64,000 nt of DNA from Tretioscincus oriximinensis (GCA_022410635.1 JAJVDF010000258.1:81416-145415), one strand, 5' to 3'; positions 48,281-61,010 are shown, counted from the stretch's first letter. Program-made: numbers and translations. Notes: generated by a model from the letters alone, not told the origin.

Positions 48281-49075
48281 TAGTGTTAAAATGGTTAAGG
48301 GAAACCCCATATGATAAACCAGTGCAAAGTGTTCCTTTCCTATATATATATAGCTCTGCTTTTGTTATCTCATTAGTACATAATGGCAAAGATAACAAAT
48401 TAAACTTATTAGAATGAAAACAAGCCAGAGCTAAGCATTATACTGAAATGAGAGATCAAGAATATCAAATGTACTATGCTTTTCAGTGCAGTTGTATTTT
48501 TTAAAAAATAAGCAAAAAACCTTTGTTGTGGTAAAATGAAACAACATCGTTCTTTTTTTCAGCATTTGGTTTCCATCTTGGGATATAATAACTATAAAAC
48601 CTTGCTAGTCATATGGAACAACAATTGAAAATGCCAATTTACCGCCATCTGGATTCAGATAATGTCCATATCATCCTCATGTTAGAATTTGGCACCATCT
48701 GATACTAATCAAACTTTTGCTTTTATTATTCATTCATTGCTAAAAGCTACTTAAACTGAAATAGCTTAGGAAACATGTATGTTTAAGTTCCTAAATGCTT
48801 ATTTGAAATAATTCAGAAGAAGTGACTGTTATATTCTGTTGAAAACTTCAAGATTCAGCATAGAGAATCCCCATTTGGATGAAGTCTGATGTAGCAGTCT
48901 TAATCTGCTCATTGAACAGGTTGCTTTCTTCCCATTGACCCACACATAGAATACAACTAGTAACTATAAGGGCCTGAAACTATTTATTCCCTAGTATAGA
49001 AGAACATAACAGATTTGCGATTGGGCCATAGTTCTATACTAGCAAGGAGCAGAACAAAACCTTCATCTGTTCTTG
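48281..49075. other. unassigned, no gene seen
   Basis: AT-rich, nothing recognised. Confidence 0.5.
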
Positions 49076-49386
49076 ACAGGCACGAAAGGTGCAGTAGCTA
49101 ATGAGATGGTCTCTCATCTGGGAGATCGGGTTTCGAAGCCCTGTTTCAGACATGGGGAGGGGTGAGCACCTTCCCATAGCCTGTAGCTCTAGCCAACCCA
49201 GATATTTGAAAGCATGAATTGCAAGAAATTGTAACTGACTGCAAATAGATACATGGGAACAACCACAGCCTGGTGGGGAAGATAGAATGTCAGCCTTCAG
49301 GCAAAATACCCTCGTAAGTCACTTTGAGTCCCTTTGAAAGGTGAGAAAAGTGGGGTATAAGAACCCAGTTCTTCTTCTTCTTAATT
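49076..49386 (+). repeat. tRNA-derived SINE with (CTT)n tail, copy 4
   Basis: The head with A-box-like 'gtagctaatgagatgg' is followed by the B-box-like 'ggtttcgaagccc' at about 49128-49140. The core and 'tataagaacccagttc' follow, then a short CTT tail. It is the most complete copy with a short tail. It abuts an antisense CR1. Confidence 0.9.
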
Positions 49387-49387
49387 C

Positions 49388-49632
49388 TACAAACGATGTT
49401 TCAGGAATACTGCCTGTTGTTATCTTAAAGCTATCTGGACTGGTAGCTACCGCTACCTCTTTTTTTACTCTCTCTTCTGTCCTACATCTTCTGCCTATCA
49501 TCTTCGCAGAGCGCCCCCTGGTCCTAATGTTGTGTGTCAGGAAAGATTTTTTTTTCTGTTCAGCTTATCCAACCCATGCATGGGTTTATTCATTTCACTC
49601 AAATCATATCTTAAACGCCATCTTTCAAGTCT
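49388..49632 (-). mobile_element. CR1 LINE fragment
   Basis: Antisense of the CR1 region present at 40265-40400: 'agcgccccctggtcctaatg', 'caacccatgcatgg' and 'tcaaatcatatctt' line up. The frame 49341-49634 is an artefact. Confidence 0.85.
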
Positions 49633-50313
49633 AAAATATTTATTGTGCCTTTCACTCTGTAAAACATAGACTGCAAAACATGAATAAGATCAGTAACTCA
49701 GTACCTGCAGAATTAAAAGACAACCTCCTATTAATAGGAGAACATTTGAAATGAACTACATACCCAAGAATTTGGGTGCAAAAGTGCACTATAACTTTTA
49801 TACCTAGCATACATCTTCTGAGAGACTATTCCAGACACATATCTAACAACAATTTTAAATGGGTTTTAATGCTTTATATATTTTGTCTTTTCTTGTGACT
49901 CATCCTGGAATATTTTTGTGACAAGAAAAATACAATTTCTTAAATAAATGGAGAATACATTAAGATACAGTAAATAAAGACCTAAGAGACACTTCAGAGA
50001 TGATTCAATGGTGGGAGGGGAATCCAAAGTACTTTCAAGGTGGACCACAGATGGAATGAGAACAGGCTAGTCATTCTAGCCATTGGTGTCAGTGTTTTCT
50101 TAACAACACATTCATAAGATTAAGCAAGTTAGAAAAAACTGTTAGAAAGGTCTTGGGTGGATTCTACAAAGGCATCTTTTTCTATTCTTATATAGTTTTG
50201 AACTGTATGTATCATTGCCATAATACATGATGTCTGATCCTGAAGCATTACATAAATCATTGTTAGCTAAGCATAACTTCCCAACTGGACTTATTGAGCC
50301 TTTTGGCTCTACA
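49633..50313. other. unassigned, no gene seen
   Basis: AT-rich, nothing recognised. Confidence 0.5.
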
Positions 50314-50594
50314 GCAGCATGGTAATTCAGAAGTTAAGAGCAACAGCCTTTCAAGCACAGCAAGATCAATGTCCCCATGTGTCTGCCATAGAAAGGAGTG
50401 AACTTACTCTACTGGCCTCAGCCTCCAACATAGCTGTTCAAAAGCAAGTAATTGCAAGTAGATTAATAGGTACCACCACAGTTTGGTGGGAGATGATAGA
50501 TGTAAGCCATCAGGTGAAAAATAGCTATTAAGCCGTTCTGTTTTCCTTCCGGTGAGAAGGATGGGGATATAAAAAACCAATTCTTCTTCTTTTT
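50314..50594 (+). repeat. tRNA-derived SINE with (CTT)n tail, copy 5
   Basis: More diverged copy. The 'caaaagcaagtaattgcaag' and 'accaccacagtttggtggga' segments and the CTTCTTCTT end fit the family; the B-box region is damaged. Confidence 0.75.
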
Positions 50595-51002
50595 TGTTTA
50601 AATAATATACATATTACTCTTGATACGTAGATCAGAAATCCCTAATTACTGGGCTGTAGACCAACAGTGTGCTGTGGATCACTTAGTACTGAGATGCAAA
50701 CAAAGAAAAACAAAATTTTAAATGTTTGGTTTATTTCCATTTTATTCACAGTCACAGTCTGCAGTATGTTCTATTTGAAAAATGTTAACATCAGACTATA
50801 CCCTTTTCGATACTCATGCACTTAGTTGCAGCTTTTTTTCCACACCCCAATAAATTATACCTACAACTTATTTTCCCAGTCCATGGAAAAATGGTCTTGT
50901 ATGAAACTGGTCTGCAGTACAAAAAAGATTGAGTACGCCTGATCTAGATAACATACATATTATGGAAACATTCTATTGTAACCACAGGTTAGAATGTGGC
51001 AA
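50595..51002. other. unassigned
   Basis: AT-rich, nothing recognised. Confidence 0.5.
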
Positions 51003-51240
51003 TTTATTTATTTATTTATACCCTGCTCTATACCCAAAGATCTCAGAGCGGCTAACAATAAAAGCCAAAACAAAATCTGAAATTAGGAAAGAAAATAGCA
51101 TTTCTTTGACCAAAGGCCAGGTTAAAGAGGTGTATCTTCAAAGATATTCTAAAAGACTATAATGATGGTGATTGATGCACCTTGAAGGGAAAACCATTCC
51201 ATAGTCTGGGGGCAACTACTGAGAATGCCCTGCCCCAGGT
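51003..51240 (-). mobile_element. L2 LINE 3' end, antisense
   Basis: TTTATTTA tail at left, then 'gctctatacccaaagatctc' and further right 'attccatagtctgggggcaa', the antisense of typical L2 3' sequence. Confidence 0.75.
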
Positions 51241-51367
51241 TCCTAGAATTATTTATTTTAATCTCATGGATTTATATAATAAACTATGATGCAAATAAAT
51301 ATGCTAACAATATACATATGGCTGTTTGCAATGCCTGTTTAAATTATGTTGAACTTGCATAGAATTA

Positions 51368-51455
51368 GCAAGGTATCTTGTAGGACCTTAAGAACATATA
51401 AGAAAAAGGTGAGCAACATGAGCTTTTGTAAACAAGTCTGCTTCTTCAGATGCAA
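51368..51455 (-). mobile_element. Penelope-like 3' fragment, decayed
   Basis: On the minus strand 'gcatctgaagaagcagac' then 'aaaagctcatg' match the hammerhead-like block of the foldback family. Terminal sequence beyond it is poorly kept. Confidence 0.5.
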
Positions 51456-53105
51456 TAATTAAAATCTGGAAAGCATTAAAAAATGTTTTTCAACACAAGA
51501 AATGTACACATTCCGTAAACATAAGTTGAAAATGAATTGAATATTAAATTGTTGCAAGTACACAAATATCACTAAAGTGTTGCTGTGAGTTTGAACTGAG
51601 ACTTTTAATCATATAAAAATATTGAGGATCTGAGAAAAGTGTTGAAAATGAAAATACACTTATTTATAAATTACCTTATAAAATAACTCCAATATATAAA
51701 TCATGTAACTCAAATGATGAGGCATTTGTGATTCAAAACTGTCTTATGTAAATGTTTTTGGTATGAACAAATATTTATGAGCATATTTTGAAATGTTTAT
51801 AATTTTCTTTATCCTTAAATAACTGGAACATGGAACAGACAATAAAAATAAGCTTTATTGGGTTTGTGTTTCCTCTCAGGGTCAGGTAATAAGTCTGATA
51901 ATGTTTTTATTTATTTATTTGCATTTTTATCCTGTCCACATCTCCTTCTGTGGGTTACAGCAATAAAAACTAAATGTAAAATGAAATACTACAAACAATA
52001 GCAGTGGCTGAAAGTGGGGACCCAAAAGCCAAGGAAAATAGATACGTTTAATAATAGTTTTCCCTTATTAAACAAACTAGGGGCAAGTATATGCATCTAG
52101 CTCCAAAACACCTGGTTTAAAATTAAATTCCCAAATTGTATATGGAATTGAGACAATCCAAATACTACACTTCTGGCTGTATGTTTTTCCAAAAGGAATC
52201 ATTACTGTTGATATAAATTACTATAACACTTAAACATAGTGGTGCACGGTTGTGAGCAGAGTACAGTTTTGTTTGGTGACAAGTGGGCTGAGATTGGTAA
52301 CAAATGGCAGCGTAAAGCGGTTGTCCCTTGCAGGAGAAGCACTGAAATATCAAGTATCTCTTTCAGATTTTAGGAAAGAACCATCACTGGACAATAGCCT
52401 TTACCAATAGCTTCTATTGCTTTTGACAGTTCACTTTCATTCTACTCATAATGTTGACCTACTAAAATGTCATGTCAAAATATGAGATGCATGACATCTT
52501 ACCTCCTTTTATTGGTCAAAATAAAGAGCTTTTTCAGAGGAAAAATATGCAGTTGGGAAAATAATGAAAAGGAAGCTGGACTGAATATTAGAATGTCTGT
52601 TGCTGGATAGCTTTAAAAACAAGCTGTCAATCTGCAGTGGTTAGAAGATTAACTACAGATTAGGGTTAGGGTTACACTAAAGGTTTACTAAAGGATAAAA
52701 TGAAGGTTAGGGTTTTCAGAAGTTCGCAAAAAGATACACTTGGGCTCTGCTCTCACCAGGGCAACCCCCCTCCCCCCAGTGGGAATGCACTGTCACTTTG
52801 CAATGGTGCACATATTTTGTATTCAGCACGTGCCATTTGCATAGCAATAGTGTCAGAGCAGAATTAGCTCTGAAATCTGTAACCAGAGCAGCTCAAAAGG
52901 CAGTTCACATTAAGTTAACTGGCCACAAATTTACTGTGAGTTTCATGGTAGCTCAGACTGAACAGCTGGAGGTCCTGTCATTGGGGGTCTGGGAAAGGCA
53001 GAGGAACACTCAAAACCTGGAGTCCAGGGCAGCAGGAGATCTAAGAATATCTCTTTCTCCTCTCACGGAGCCAATTGTCTACAAACAGTTGATTTAAAAA
53101 ATGTT
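51456..53105. other. unassigned, no gene seen
   Basis: AT-rich. An antisense A/T LINE-type tail may lie at 51907-51970. A short telomere-like stretch is at 52660-52716. The frame 52798-53097 (99 codons) has no recognised domain. Confidence 0.5.
52660..52716. repeat. short interstitial telomere-like motif
   Basis: 'ttagggttagggtt' at 52660-52673 and 'ggttagggttt' at about 52705. Only two to three TTAGGG units, so it may be chance. Confidence 0.4.
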
Positions 53106-53190
53106 CCCTGGGTGGGTGGATGAGTGGGCAGCTGGGAGGTGGTGATGAGCAGGAGAATGGGTTGGTGGATGGGTGGGTAGGCTAAAAGCC
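53100..53190. repeat. G-rich minisatellite-like stretch
   Basis: Irregular repeats of 'gggtgg' and 'ggtgga/gatg' units on the plus strand, with at least four G-runs of three or more. Confidence 0.7.
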
Positions 53191-53544
53191 CAGAGTAGGC
53201 ACCAGGGAGGTGAATAGTTGCCTCCCCAGAGGTTGCTGTGAGGTTTTAGCAGCCTTCTATGTATCTTTTGAAGCATGGAAAGTGGCCAAAACTATGGATG
53301 TGGCTACCATCTTGTTGCGAAAAAAATCTGCCACTCAGATTCATCAGCCTTCTGTCCAATCTGGGTGGTGGCTTTGGACAAAACAAATCATGTTACAAGT
53401 TCATGCATTTCTGTCATGATTCGTCTCTCAATTAGTCATCTTGGATCTGAGAGTGTTAGCATGTACAGAAGTCAGAGTTCCAACTACCAGTCAAGTTGAA
53501 CTTCAGCTAAAGAAATTTTGGCATGAATCACTTCTGCTCACATT
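53191..53544. other. unassigned
   Basis: Nothing recognised. Short frames at 53210-53499. Confidence 0.5.
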
Positions 53545-53695
53545 TTTGCAAAGGGGTATCCTAGTACCTTAGACACTATCCGATGAAGCAGGCTTACTCT
53601 ATAAAAGCTTGTGCTTTCAACCTTTTTCTTTCTAAAATGCAACTAGAGCACTTGGCTGGAAATACTAAACCAAACCAAAATGGCTACATCTTTGA
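53545..53695 (+). mobile_element. Penelope-like foldback fragment, decayed
   Basis: A short inverted left arm (53548-53578) is followed by 'atccgatgaagcaggc' and 'aaaagcttgtgctt', matching the hammerhead-like block. 'aaaatggctacatctttga' near 53690 matches the terminal segment. No TSD found. Confidence 0.5.
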
Positions 53696-54596
53696 CACCT
53701 ACAGTACATTCTTACTGGACCTCAGCATATGGATATCTTAGATCTGAAGGCCCAACCTGATGAACAAAATAATGCTTTGTTTACAGTTTCTGTGTGGATA
53801 TGAAAGAGAGGAGTGTGGACCATCAGTGGCTTAATTAAGAAATGATTACTTAGCAACTAGGATATAATTGTTGGGAGTTTCCACTGGTGTCTTTGTAGGT
53901 AATTAAGACATGAGAAATATTCCTTGTACTTAGATAATAAAAGTTGCAATATAATTTCAGTGGGAATGTATTCTGAATCTCATCTACACTATTTATATCT
54001 TAATCTCGTCTGTCTTTTATTAATTAATATTTATCATAGTATGCAAAGCCTTTTATTCCAATAAACTCTGGCTACCAAAATTTGGAGGATTTATTAGCCA
54101 CTCCTTTGAGTGAATGGAATTTAGGATCAAGAAGAAAAGATGTTAGGACTTTCTATTATGATTGAATGGAGTAATAATCCGATCAGCACCCCATACCAAC
54201 TAGAGATTCTCCGGGGTTCATTTAGTCTGCTGTGATCCACCATTGGACAGATTTGGAACACGCCAGGTGAAATTTATCTGCAAGGCATGCACCAGTGGCC
54301 TGTTTCAAGGAGCCTGGCAAAATGCCACTGGGTTCTTTGTGTAAACTAGTCCAGTTCACAGCTAAAAACTTTAGGATATCACTTTAAAGTGGGAGCACAA
54401 GTCAATCTGTGGTCCTGTGTGGACGCTTTTGGGTATTCTCCAGAGGTACTTAGGATAACACAATGGGATTGCATGGAAATTTTGTTTTTCATTCTAAGTT
54501 TGCAGCAGTTTTGAAACTTTAATAGGCAGAACTGATGAACTTACTGTTGTTCTCAACCTTTGAATGGACATCTATAAAACTGATAACATTTCATAG
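53696..54596. other. unassigned, no gene seen
   Basis: AT-rich, nothing recognised. Confidence 0.5.
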
Positions 54597-55190
54597 ACTG
54601 GTGTATCTATGCCATACTGGATCGGACCAGAGCCCATCTAGTCCAGCATTCTGTCTCACACAGAGGTCTACCAGATGCACCTGTGCAATCTGAACAGAAG
54701 AAAGCAAAATATGCACCTGTTCATGACTCCCTGCAAATAGTATTTTAGGAGTAAAGCCTGTTGCTTCATCCTGGAGGCAGTTTCAGACATCCATCCTAGT
54801 AACCATTTATACCCTTGGTGTCCATAAACCTGCCTAATCCTGTCTTGAAGCTAACCAAGCTGTTAGCTACCACCATCTCTTCAGGAAGTAAATTCCACAT
54901 GCCAATGACCCTCTGGGTGAAAAAAATAGTTTCCTTTGTCTGTTCTCAGTTTTCTGCCCATCAGTTTCAAGTAGTGTCCTCTNGTCCTAGTGTTGTGTGA
55001 TAGGGAAAACTTTTTNAAAAAAATTCACCCTATCCATTCCATGCATGATTTTGTGCACTTCAATCAAATCACCTCTCAAACGTCATCTTTCTAGGCTGAA
55101 GAGGCCCAGACGTTGCAGCCTGACTTCATAAGGGAGGTACTCCAGACTCTTGATCATTCTTGTTGCCCTTTTCTGCACCTTCTCATTTGA
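54597..55190 (-). mobile_element. CR1 LINE 3' region, antisense
   Basis: Antisense match to the CR1 at 40110-40680 over most of its length: 'atactggatcgga', 'gtccagcattctgtctcaca', 'accaagctgttagctaccac', 'ttgtgcacttcaatcaaatc' and 'ctgaagaggcccagacgttg'. Two Ns at 54983 and 55016. Confidence 0.95.
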
Positions 55191-56332
55191 GGGTCTCCAC
55201 TTGATTAGTCTGAGTAACTGGAGACAGAAGCATGATCAGTCTAGGACGTTAACATCTGCAAGCTATTGCGATCTAGCAGAGACCTCTTCGATTTTTCTTA
55301 ATACAGTTTACCCATATTAGATTATGCACCAGACATTATGCACCACTAATATGGTGTTATATTAAAGTAGTCCAGAAGTTATAGCATATTAGACTATGAG
55401 AAACATAGAGGAGACACATCCCTTTGATCCAATATAATGAGCAAGTTCTGTTTTGCAGGCATATCAAGCAGCAGCACTAAAAATGAACATATCTTGGAGG
55501 GGTAAATAGAGATGTGATCATAGTTACTTGTTTCATGGTGTGGCCTCATAGTTCGCTGATAACAGTGGTTTCTAAAAAGTGACTGGTTCCTTGGAATTAT
55601 CTGCCACAGAATCTTTCCAACACCACTGACATAATCCTAGTATTACACTTTTACTAAGTACGAGGAAAAGCAGTTTGCTTCAGTTCATTTCCCACACCAT
55701 AATGTTTTACCCTTCTTAGGATACTGACTTCACAGTGTTTTAAATAGATGGGAATCAGAGAGTGCTAATTCTGTCCTTAGCTTTACACTGAAGCATGCTT
55801 TCAATATATAGGACAAGAGGTTAATCCTATTAAATTCTGTGAATCAAGCCTTAAAGCAGCTGGTGATGAATGCTTGTCTTCTTGACTTGATATATTGTTT
55901 ATTAGTGAATACAATTTTAATTTATTGAGTAATATTCATGAATCTTAATTGCATTTGTTAATTAACTTTGTTAGATCAGAAAGATTCTGATAATGGCCTG
56001 CTTAACAGGTAAGTAACATTAGATGCTGAATGAATTGGCAACTTTCCAAGCTGGAGAAAACTAGTGACATAGTTATTGAACCCATAGGTTTCATGTGGAT
56101 TTCACTGTAATAGGCTGCCCAGTCTTGTGGCACAAATTGTATGAGCAGCAACGGTCCTTATGCTGAAGTGGGTCTCATGGAATCAGATGGTTAGTATAAT
56201 AGATTTTGCTCCATGGAGAATTGTAATAAATTAGGAAATTAGATTTGTAGAAAAATGCATATTAGAATAATTATTATGAAGCTTGAAATGCAGTCAGTGT
56301 TGGTTTGATATTTGATGTGGCTTTGGGTTCAC
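55191..56332. other. unassigned, no gene seen
   Basis: AT-rich. 55890-55990 is an extreme A/T stretch with several TAATT-type motifs. Confidence 0.5.
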
Positions 56333-56970
56333 TAAAGAAGTATTTCCAGCAAAGGGGCTAGTAGCACTTTGAGATTAACAGGAGAAAAATGGGTGGCATA
56401 AGCTTTCCAAGACACGTCTACTTCTTCAGAGGCTGAGGGACTAATGCCAGGGTTAGGTATTTATAGGAAACTGTGTATAGGCGATGACAAAGCATATGCA
56501 AATGTGATGGGGTATGAACTGCAGGTTTAGAAAAACAGGTAAATAGCAGAAACTAATCCTCGCATGTGAAAAAGTCCCTGGGGCAACAAGAGACAATGTC
56601 TGATAGTTTTTGGTTGAAAGAGAGGCAGCAGAACTTGAATACATCCATAAGTTCCAGGCCATAAACAAAGGACTTAACAAAGATAATGGTTTCCTGGCCA
56701 ATTATACATTTTTATGACACCCGTTAAGTATTTGATTGATTTACTATCAGAAATTGCCTCTTGTTGCCCCAGGGACTTCATCTCCCATACACAGTGTTTT
56801 TATAAATACCTGACCCTGACATTAGTCCCTCAGCATCTGAAGAAGTAGATCTGTCTATGAAAGCTAAATGCCACCCACCTTTCTCCTGCTAGTCTCAAAG
56901 TGCCACTAACCCCTTTGCTGGACTTTCTACTGGACTAACATGGGTATTTCTCTGAAATAAAGAAGTATTT
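56333..56970. mobile_element. foldback element B with loop coding relic and 13-bp TSD
   Basis: The exact duplication 'taaagaagtattt' lies at 56333-56345 and 56958-56970. The left arm (56346 to about 56606) is an imperfect inverted repeat of the right arm (about 56743-56932), which lacks about 100 bases. The right end alone carries the terminal 'ggactaacatgggtatttct'. The loop has a plus-strand coding relic (56619-56717, 'ELEYIHKFQAIN', 'NGFLANYTFL', stop). TATAAATA lies at 56801-56808. The hammerhead-like core has CTGAAGA at 56837-56843 and GAAA at 56859-56862. Confidence 0.88.
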
Positions 56971-57926
56971 GTAAGTGGCAACTTGAGTTCCTAAACACTG
57001 TTTTGTGATAAGAATTCAACATAGTAATTTAGTATCTGTGCACAAACATGCATTAAGAAGTTTTGCACTTGAATGAGATTAAAGATTCTATAATAAAAGT
57101 TTAATGTAGAGCAAAATATCATGATACTAATATCATGGAAATGTAAATTTGTAATATCACTATCGGTGCTCTCTTGAAACAATTCTAAGACAGACATTTA
57201 GCCATTGAGTTTTTAACATCTGTTTATTTGTTTTATATGTCTGCAACAAAGTCACATTGTTTACACCCATTTGTTTAAGTGTACAAGATTTGCCAGTATA
57301 CCAAATAACCCTTGAGTCTCGCTGTAATAAGATTATGATGCTGGGTGAATGAAAGGGGTCACTTCATAGTGGTAAAAGTAGTGTTTTCTGGTAAAAAACC
57401 ATGGCTAGCCCCCAATTTTGGTGTGTAACTGTATATTTTATGCTATATAGGAATCCTATTGGTAAGCATAGAATTTCCTAGTATAAGAATCTTAGTATAA
57501 GAGATGTATAAATTGTCATTTGTTTGTAGCTGGAAAGTTCCTCCCACTCTTTATTCAAAGCTATTTAGAAAAGAAGAAAGGCAGATTTTTTTTAATGCTC
57601 ACATTTCACAAAGGAAATTACTGGTCACTCATATTTAAAAACAAACAGAATAAAAAGAGGGCATATAGATTGAAGGGAAATTTGATTTTTAGAAAGTGCT
57701 CAAAGGCAAACAAAGTTTGTAATGGTGAAACAAACATTGTGATGTTGACCATATGATTATTCAAATATTGAGATTTGCCAAAATAAACAAAAGGTCACTT
57801 CTTAAAAGATATGGTCATAGTGTGCATTTCAGGTCCCACGTTGTGCCTTTCCAAATATTTAAGAAAAATTAAGCATGCACAATTATGGAAAGCAAACGAT
57901 CACCTTTCCTGCCTAAAAAGTAGAAC
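56971..57926. other. unassigned, no gene seen
   Basis: AT-rich; the frame 57520-57756 (78 codons, lysine-rich) shows no known domain. Confidence 0.5.
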
Positions 57927-58147
57927 AGAGAGCCAGTTTGGTGTAGTGATTGAGTGTTGGACTCATACTTGGTAGTCTCCTGGTTCAATTCCCCACTCCT
58001 CCACGAAAGCCAGCTGGGTGACCTTGGGCCAGTCACCCACCTGCTCCATAGGGTTTCTGTTGTGGAGAAAGCAACAAAAGCTATGTGCACCGACCCATGG
58101 TTGGCCGCCCTGAGACCTTCGGGTATAGGGCAGGATACAAGTACAAA

Positions 58148-58190
<43 letters not shown>

Positions 58191-58194
58191 ATAG
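57927..58194 (+). repeat. Sauria SINE, nearly full length
   Basis: Starts 'agagccagtttggtgtagtg', with an A-box-like region at about 57938-57950 and the B-box-like 'ggttcaattcc' at 57982-57992. A conserved middle ('gtgaccttgggccagtcacc') leads to the Bov-B-like 3' segment 'gccctgagaccttcgggtat' and a tail of a dozen AAAT units. The frames on either strand are artefacts. Confidence 0.93.
58145..58194. repeat. (AAAT)n tail
   Basis: About twelve uninterrupted AAAT units forming the SINE tail. Confidence 0.95.
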
Positions 58195-60054
58195 AGGAAC
58201 ATGACTGTGGAAACTTTTCCCTTAACCACTTGAGCACCTTATAAAAGAACCCTAAAAAAGTTTCTTCATGGTTTAAGCTCTTTACAACGGATTGTTTTGG
58301 GCTTTGTAGTCCATAAGGATAAAGAGTGCCTGCATTTCAGACAGTCATCTCTGGCTATCAAATGAAAATCAGGCCCAACTTTCAAAAGATGGAGACTCAA
58401 TTTTTGAAGGTGTTATTCATGCTTTGAAGACCAAGAATGTTTGTTCCTTGACTTGAAAGTTTCTGACTAGAACTTTTTCACCTGCATACTGAGTTCTATT
58501 GCCACTTCCAGCGGTACTTCCTGGTATACCTCCAAAATGACTTCAATTATACCCAGTAAATGAGGTGTGCATTTCACATATTTTTATGGTCCAGAACATC
58601 AATACTGGGACAATATTTGGACCTCTTTTAAAAATGTCATTCTTGGATTATTCAATATGGATTAAATGTAGCAGTAACGGATTGGACCCCTGTGGGTCTA
58701 CCCTGGTTTCAGGGCAGTATAAAAAAANAAAATATTGAATATATTGACATACTGTATTTAAAATGCAAGCATCCAGTGCTCCAAATGTATACATTCCAAG
58801 TCTTTGGATTTTTTTGCTCTTTTACTATTAAGTAAAAGTAGCTTGTGTAGGAATACTTACTACTTAATAAGCCGTAAGCATGTATTCTCTCAAAAGAAAG
58901 GGCAATAATCCAGTTTTGTGACTTTCTGTAATATACAAACACAAACGCACACAAAAAGGAATGAAAAGAAACAGTGGCTCACTCTAGGAATTGATTTCAA
59001 AATGAAAACGAAATAAATCAGAGGGTATGAGTAAAGGTACTCTGTTTGGAAGTGATAACATTCATTAAATCATTTGGAACGAAAAAGTGCCTGTTTACAC
59101 ACTAGCTGTGAATTCAAAATAGTCATGAATATAGAGCCTTTAATCTTGGCATAGTTAAGTACTCAGATGTTCTAGGAGTTGATTAGATTTAGAGGTAATG
59201 AACTTAAATGCGAAGGTCAATTAGTGTGGGCTGGCTGTTTTGAGATTATTTGGGTGACAATTTTCTTTTGCTTTCCTGAGTCAGTATAGAAGAGAATAAT
59301 GAAATAAGGAGACTATAGCTTGAACCTGAGTCATCATATAATGGAACCTGAGTTACAAAAACAAATGCGATAGTTGGTTTATGAAGACCCCTGCTAATAG
59401 TTTTTCAATCTATCTATAGATGTTCCCTCTTTACTTCCTTCTACTCTTTACGTGTGTTTGTAGAATTATTTAAAATATTGAACAACATGGTGAGTATGGT
59501 GAAATACTAATGAAACGATAGAAATTGTAACAAAAATGATATTTAGGTGGCATACAGAGCATGCCTGTGTGGTCCATAGTACCATCTGCTAGACTCTTAA
59601 AAAAAAAAATTCCATCAGTAGACCAGATCAGAGCATCATAGACATCTTAGTCCTGTCTAAGCTTCATTGTTTTGTGCATAGTAGTAGGTGGAGGAGTCCC
59701 TTTTAAACTACACTAGTGTGCTGAAGGGAGACTCCATTCTTTTCTGGTCTGGGATACCCACAAATGCAGAAATATGGTAAAGCATACTTTTAAAAAATGC
59801 ATATACGTTAAAACTCACTATATTAGAAATATAGACCAGAAATAATGATCAGCAAGAAAGATCTTGATAATGGAACCAATGTAAGTGTAACTCATGGTAA
59901 AAAGGAGCAATAAAGAATAAATATGAGTAACAGACTCAAGTTTACTGGTCCCTCAGTAGAATAGATTAGACATCACTCTAATCTGCCCTCTACGACTATT
60001 GAAGGTAAAAAACCATCAACTGTCTGCATCCCTGCTTGAACAAACATCGCCAGA
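58195..60054. other. unassigned, no gene seen
   Basis: AT-rich, nothing recognised; an N near 58727. Confidence 0.5.
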
Positions 60055-60185
60055 AGAACATCTGGAGAAGTAGATTTGTCAGTGAAAGTTCATTCTGCTT
60101 ACCTTATTTTTGTTAGACTGGTTAGTGCTATAAACCCCACTTGCTAGATTTTCTGGATCCAGACTAATATGCCTGTTTCTTGGAA
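60055..60185 (+). mobile_element. Penelope-like 3' fragment, decayed
   Basis: 'acatctggagaagtagattt', 'gtgaaagttcat' and 'ctggatccagactaatatgc' line up with the hammerhead-like block and terminal segment of the foldback family. No TSD found. Confidence 0.6.
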
Positions 60186-61010
60186 ATCTAAAGAATAGTT
60201 CAAATATTGAAAGAGGTCTACTCTACCTTTTTATTTACCTCATCACTTCTTAAAATAATAGATATTAGATTCATAGATTAAATAATGGCTGAAGGGTATA
60301 GAAAAGAAAATAATAGCAGATAAGCAAATATCAGAAATAAAAATAGAGTTCTTAAATCTTCAAAGATCAATATCATGACCTGTTTTTTAATTCATAAATT
60401 ATTTAAAAAGTGGGGGCAAACACTGAGATAGCAAAATTTGCTGATGACACAAAATTACTTAGACTAGCAAAAATGGAAGTTGTGGAAAGTGGCAGTGTGA
60501 CTTCTTGGCACTGGATGAATGTGTAACCAAAAATGGCAAATTAGTCTCAGTTTTAATAAATGCAGGGTAATGCATGTGAAAGTTGTGCAGCTCTATATTG
60601 ACGGGTTTTGAATTTTCTGTGAGAGACTATGAAAGTATCTTGGATTTTGGTGGACAGCTTAATGAAGGCAAAGAAAACAATAGAAAACATATCTGCAAAC
60701 AACATTTTGTCTTTTTATAAATCTACAGTGAAATATTTAAATAAACACTTGAAATATTGCATACAGTTGTTGCCTTTACACCTCAGGAAATACATTCTAG
60801 AATGGGGAAAATTTACAGGAAAGATCAAGGATTGGAACCAATTGCCTTATGAGTTAAGGGACAACATCAGTGACTAAGCATATTTTAAAACAATGTTTCA
60901 GGATTTACTTAAATTTATAGAATAACACAAGGGAGTTGGACAAAGTTGACAGAGAAAATGTATTTTCTCTTTTATGAAACACTATCACAGGGATCACTCT
61001 GAAGCTGACA

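Noticed and set aside
56346..56957. Inversion by twin priming as the sole origin of the inverted arms
   Set aside because: Three copies have left arms ending at almost the same consensus point, which suggests a structural feature and not random twin-priming events; not fully excluded.
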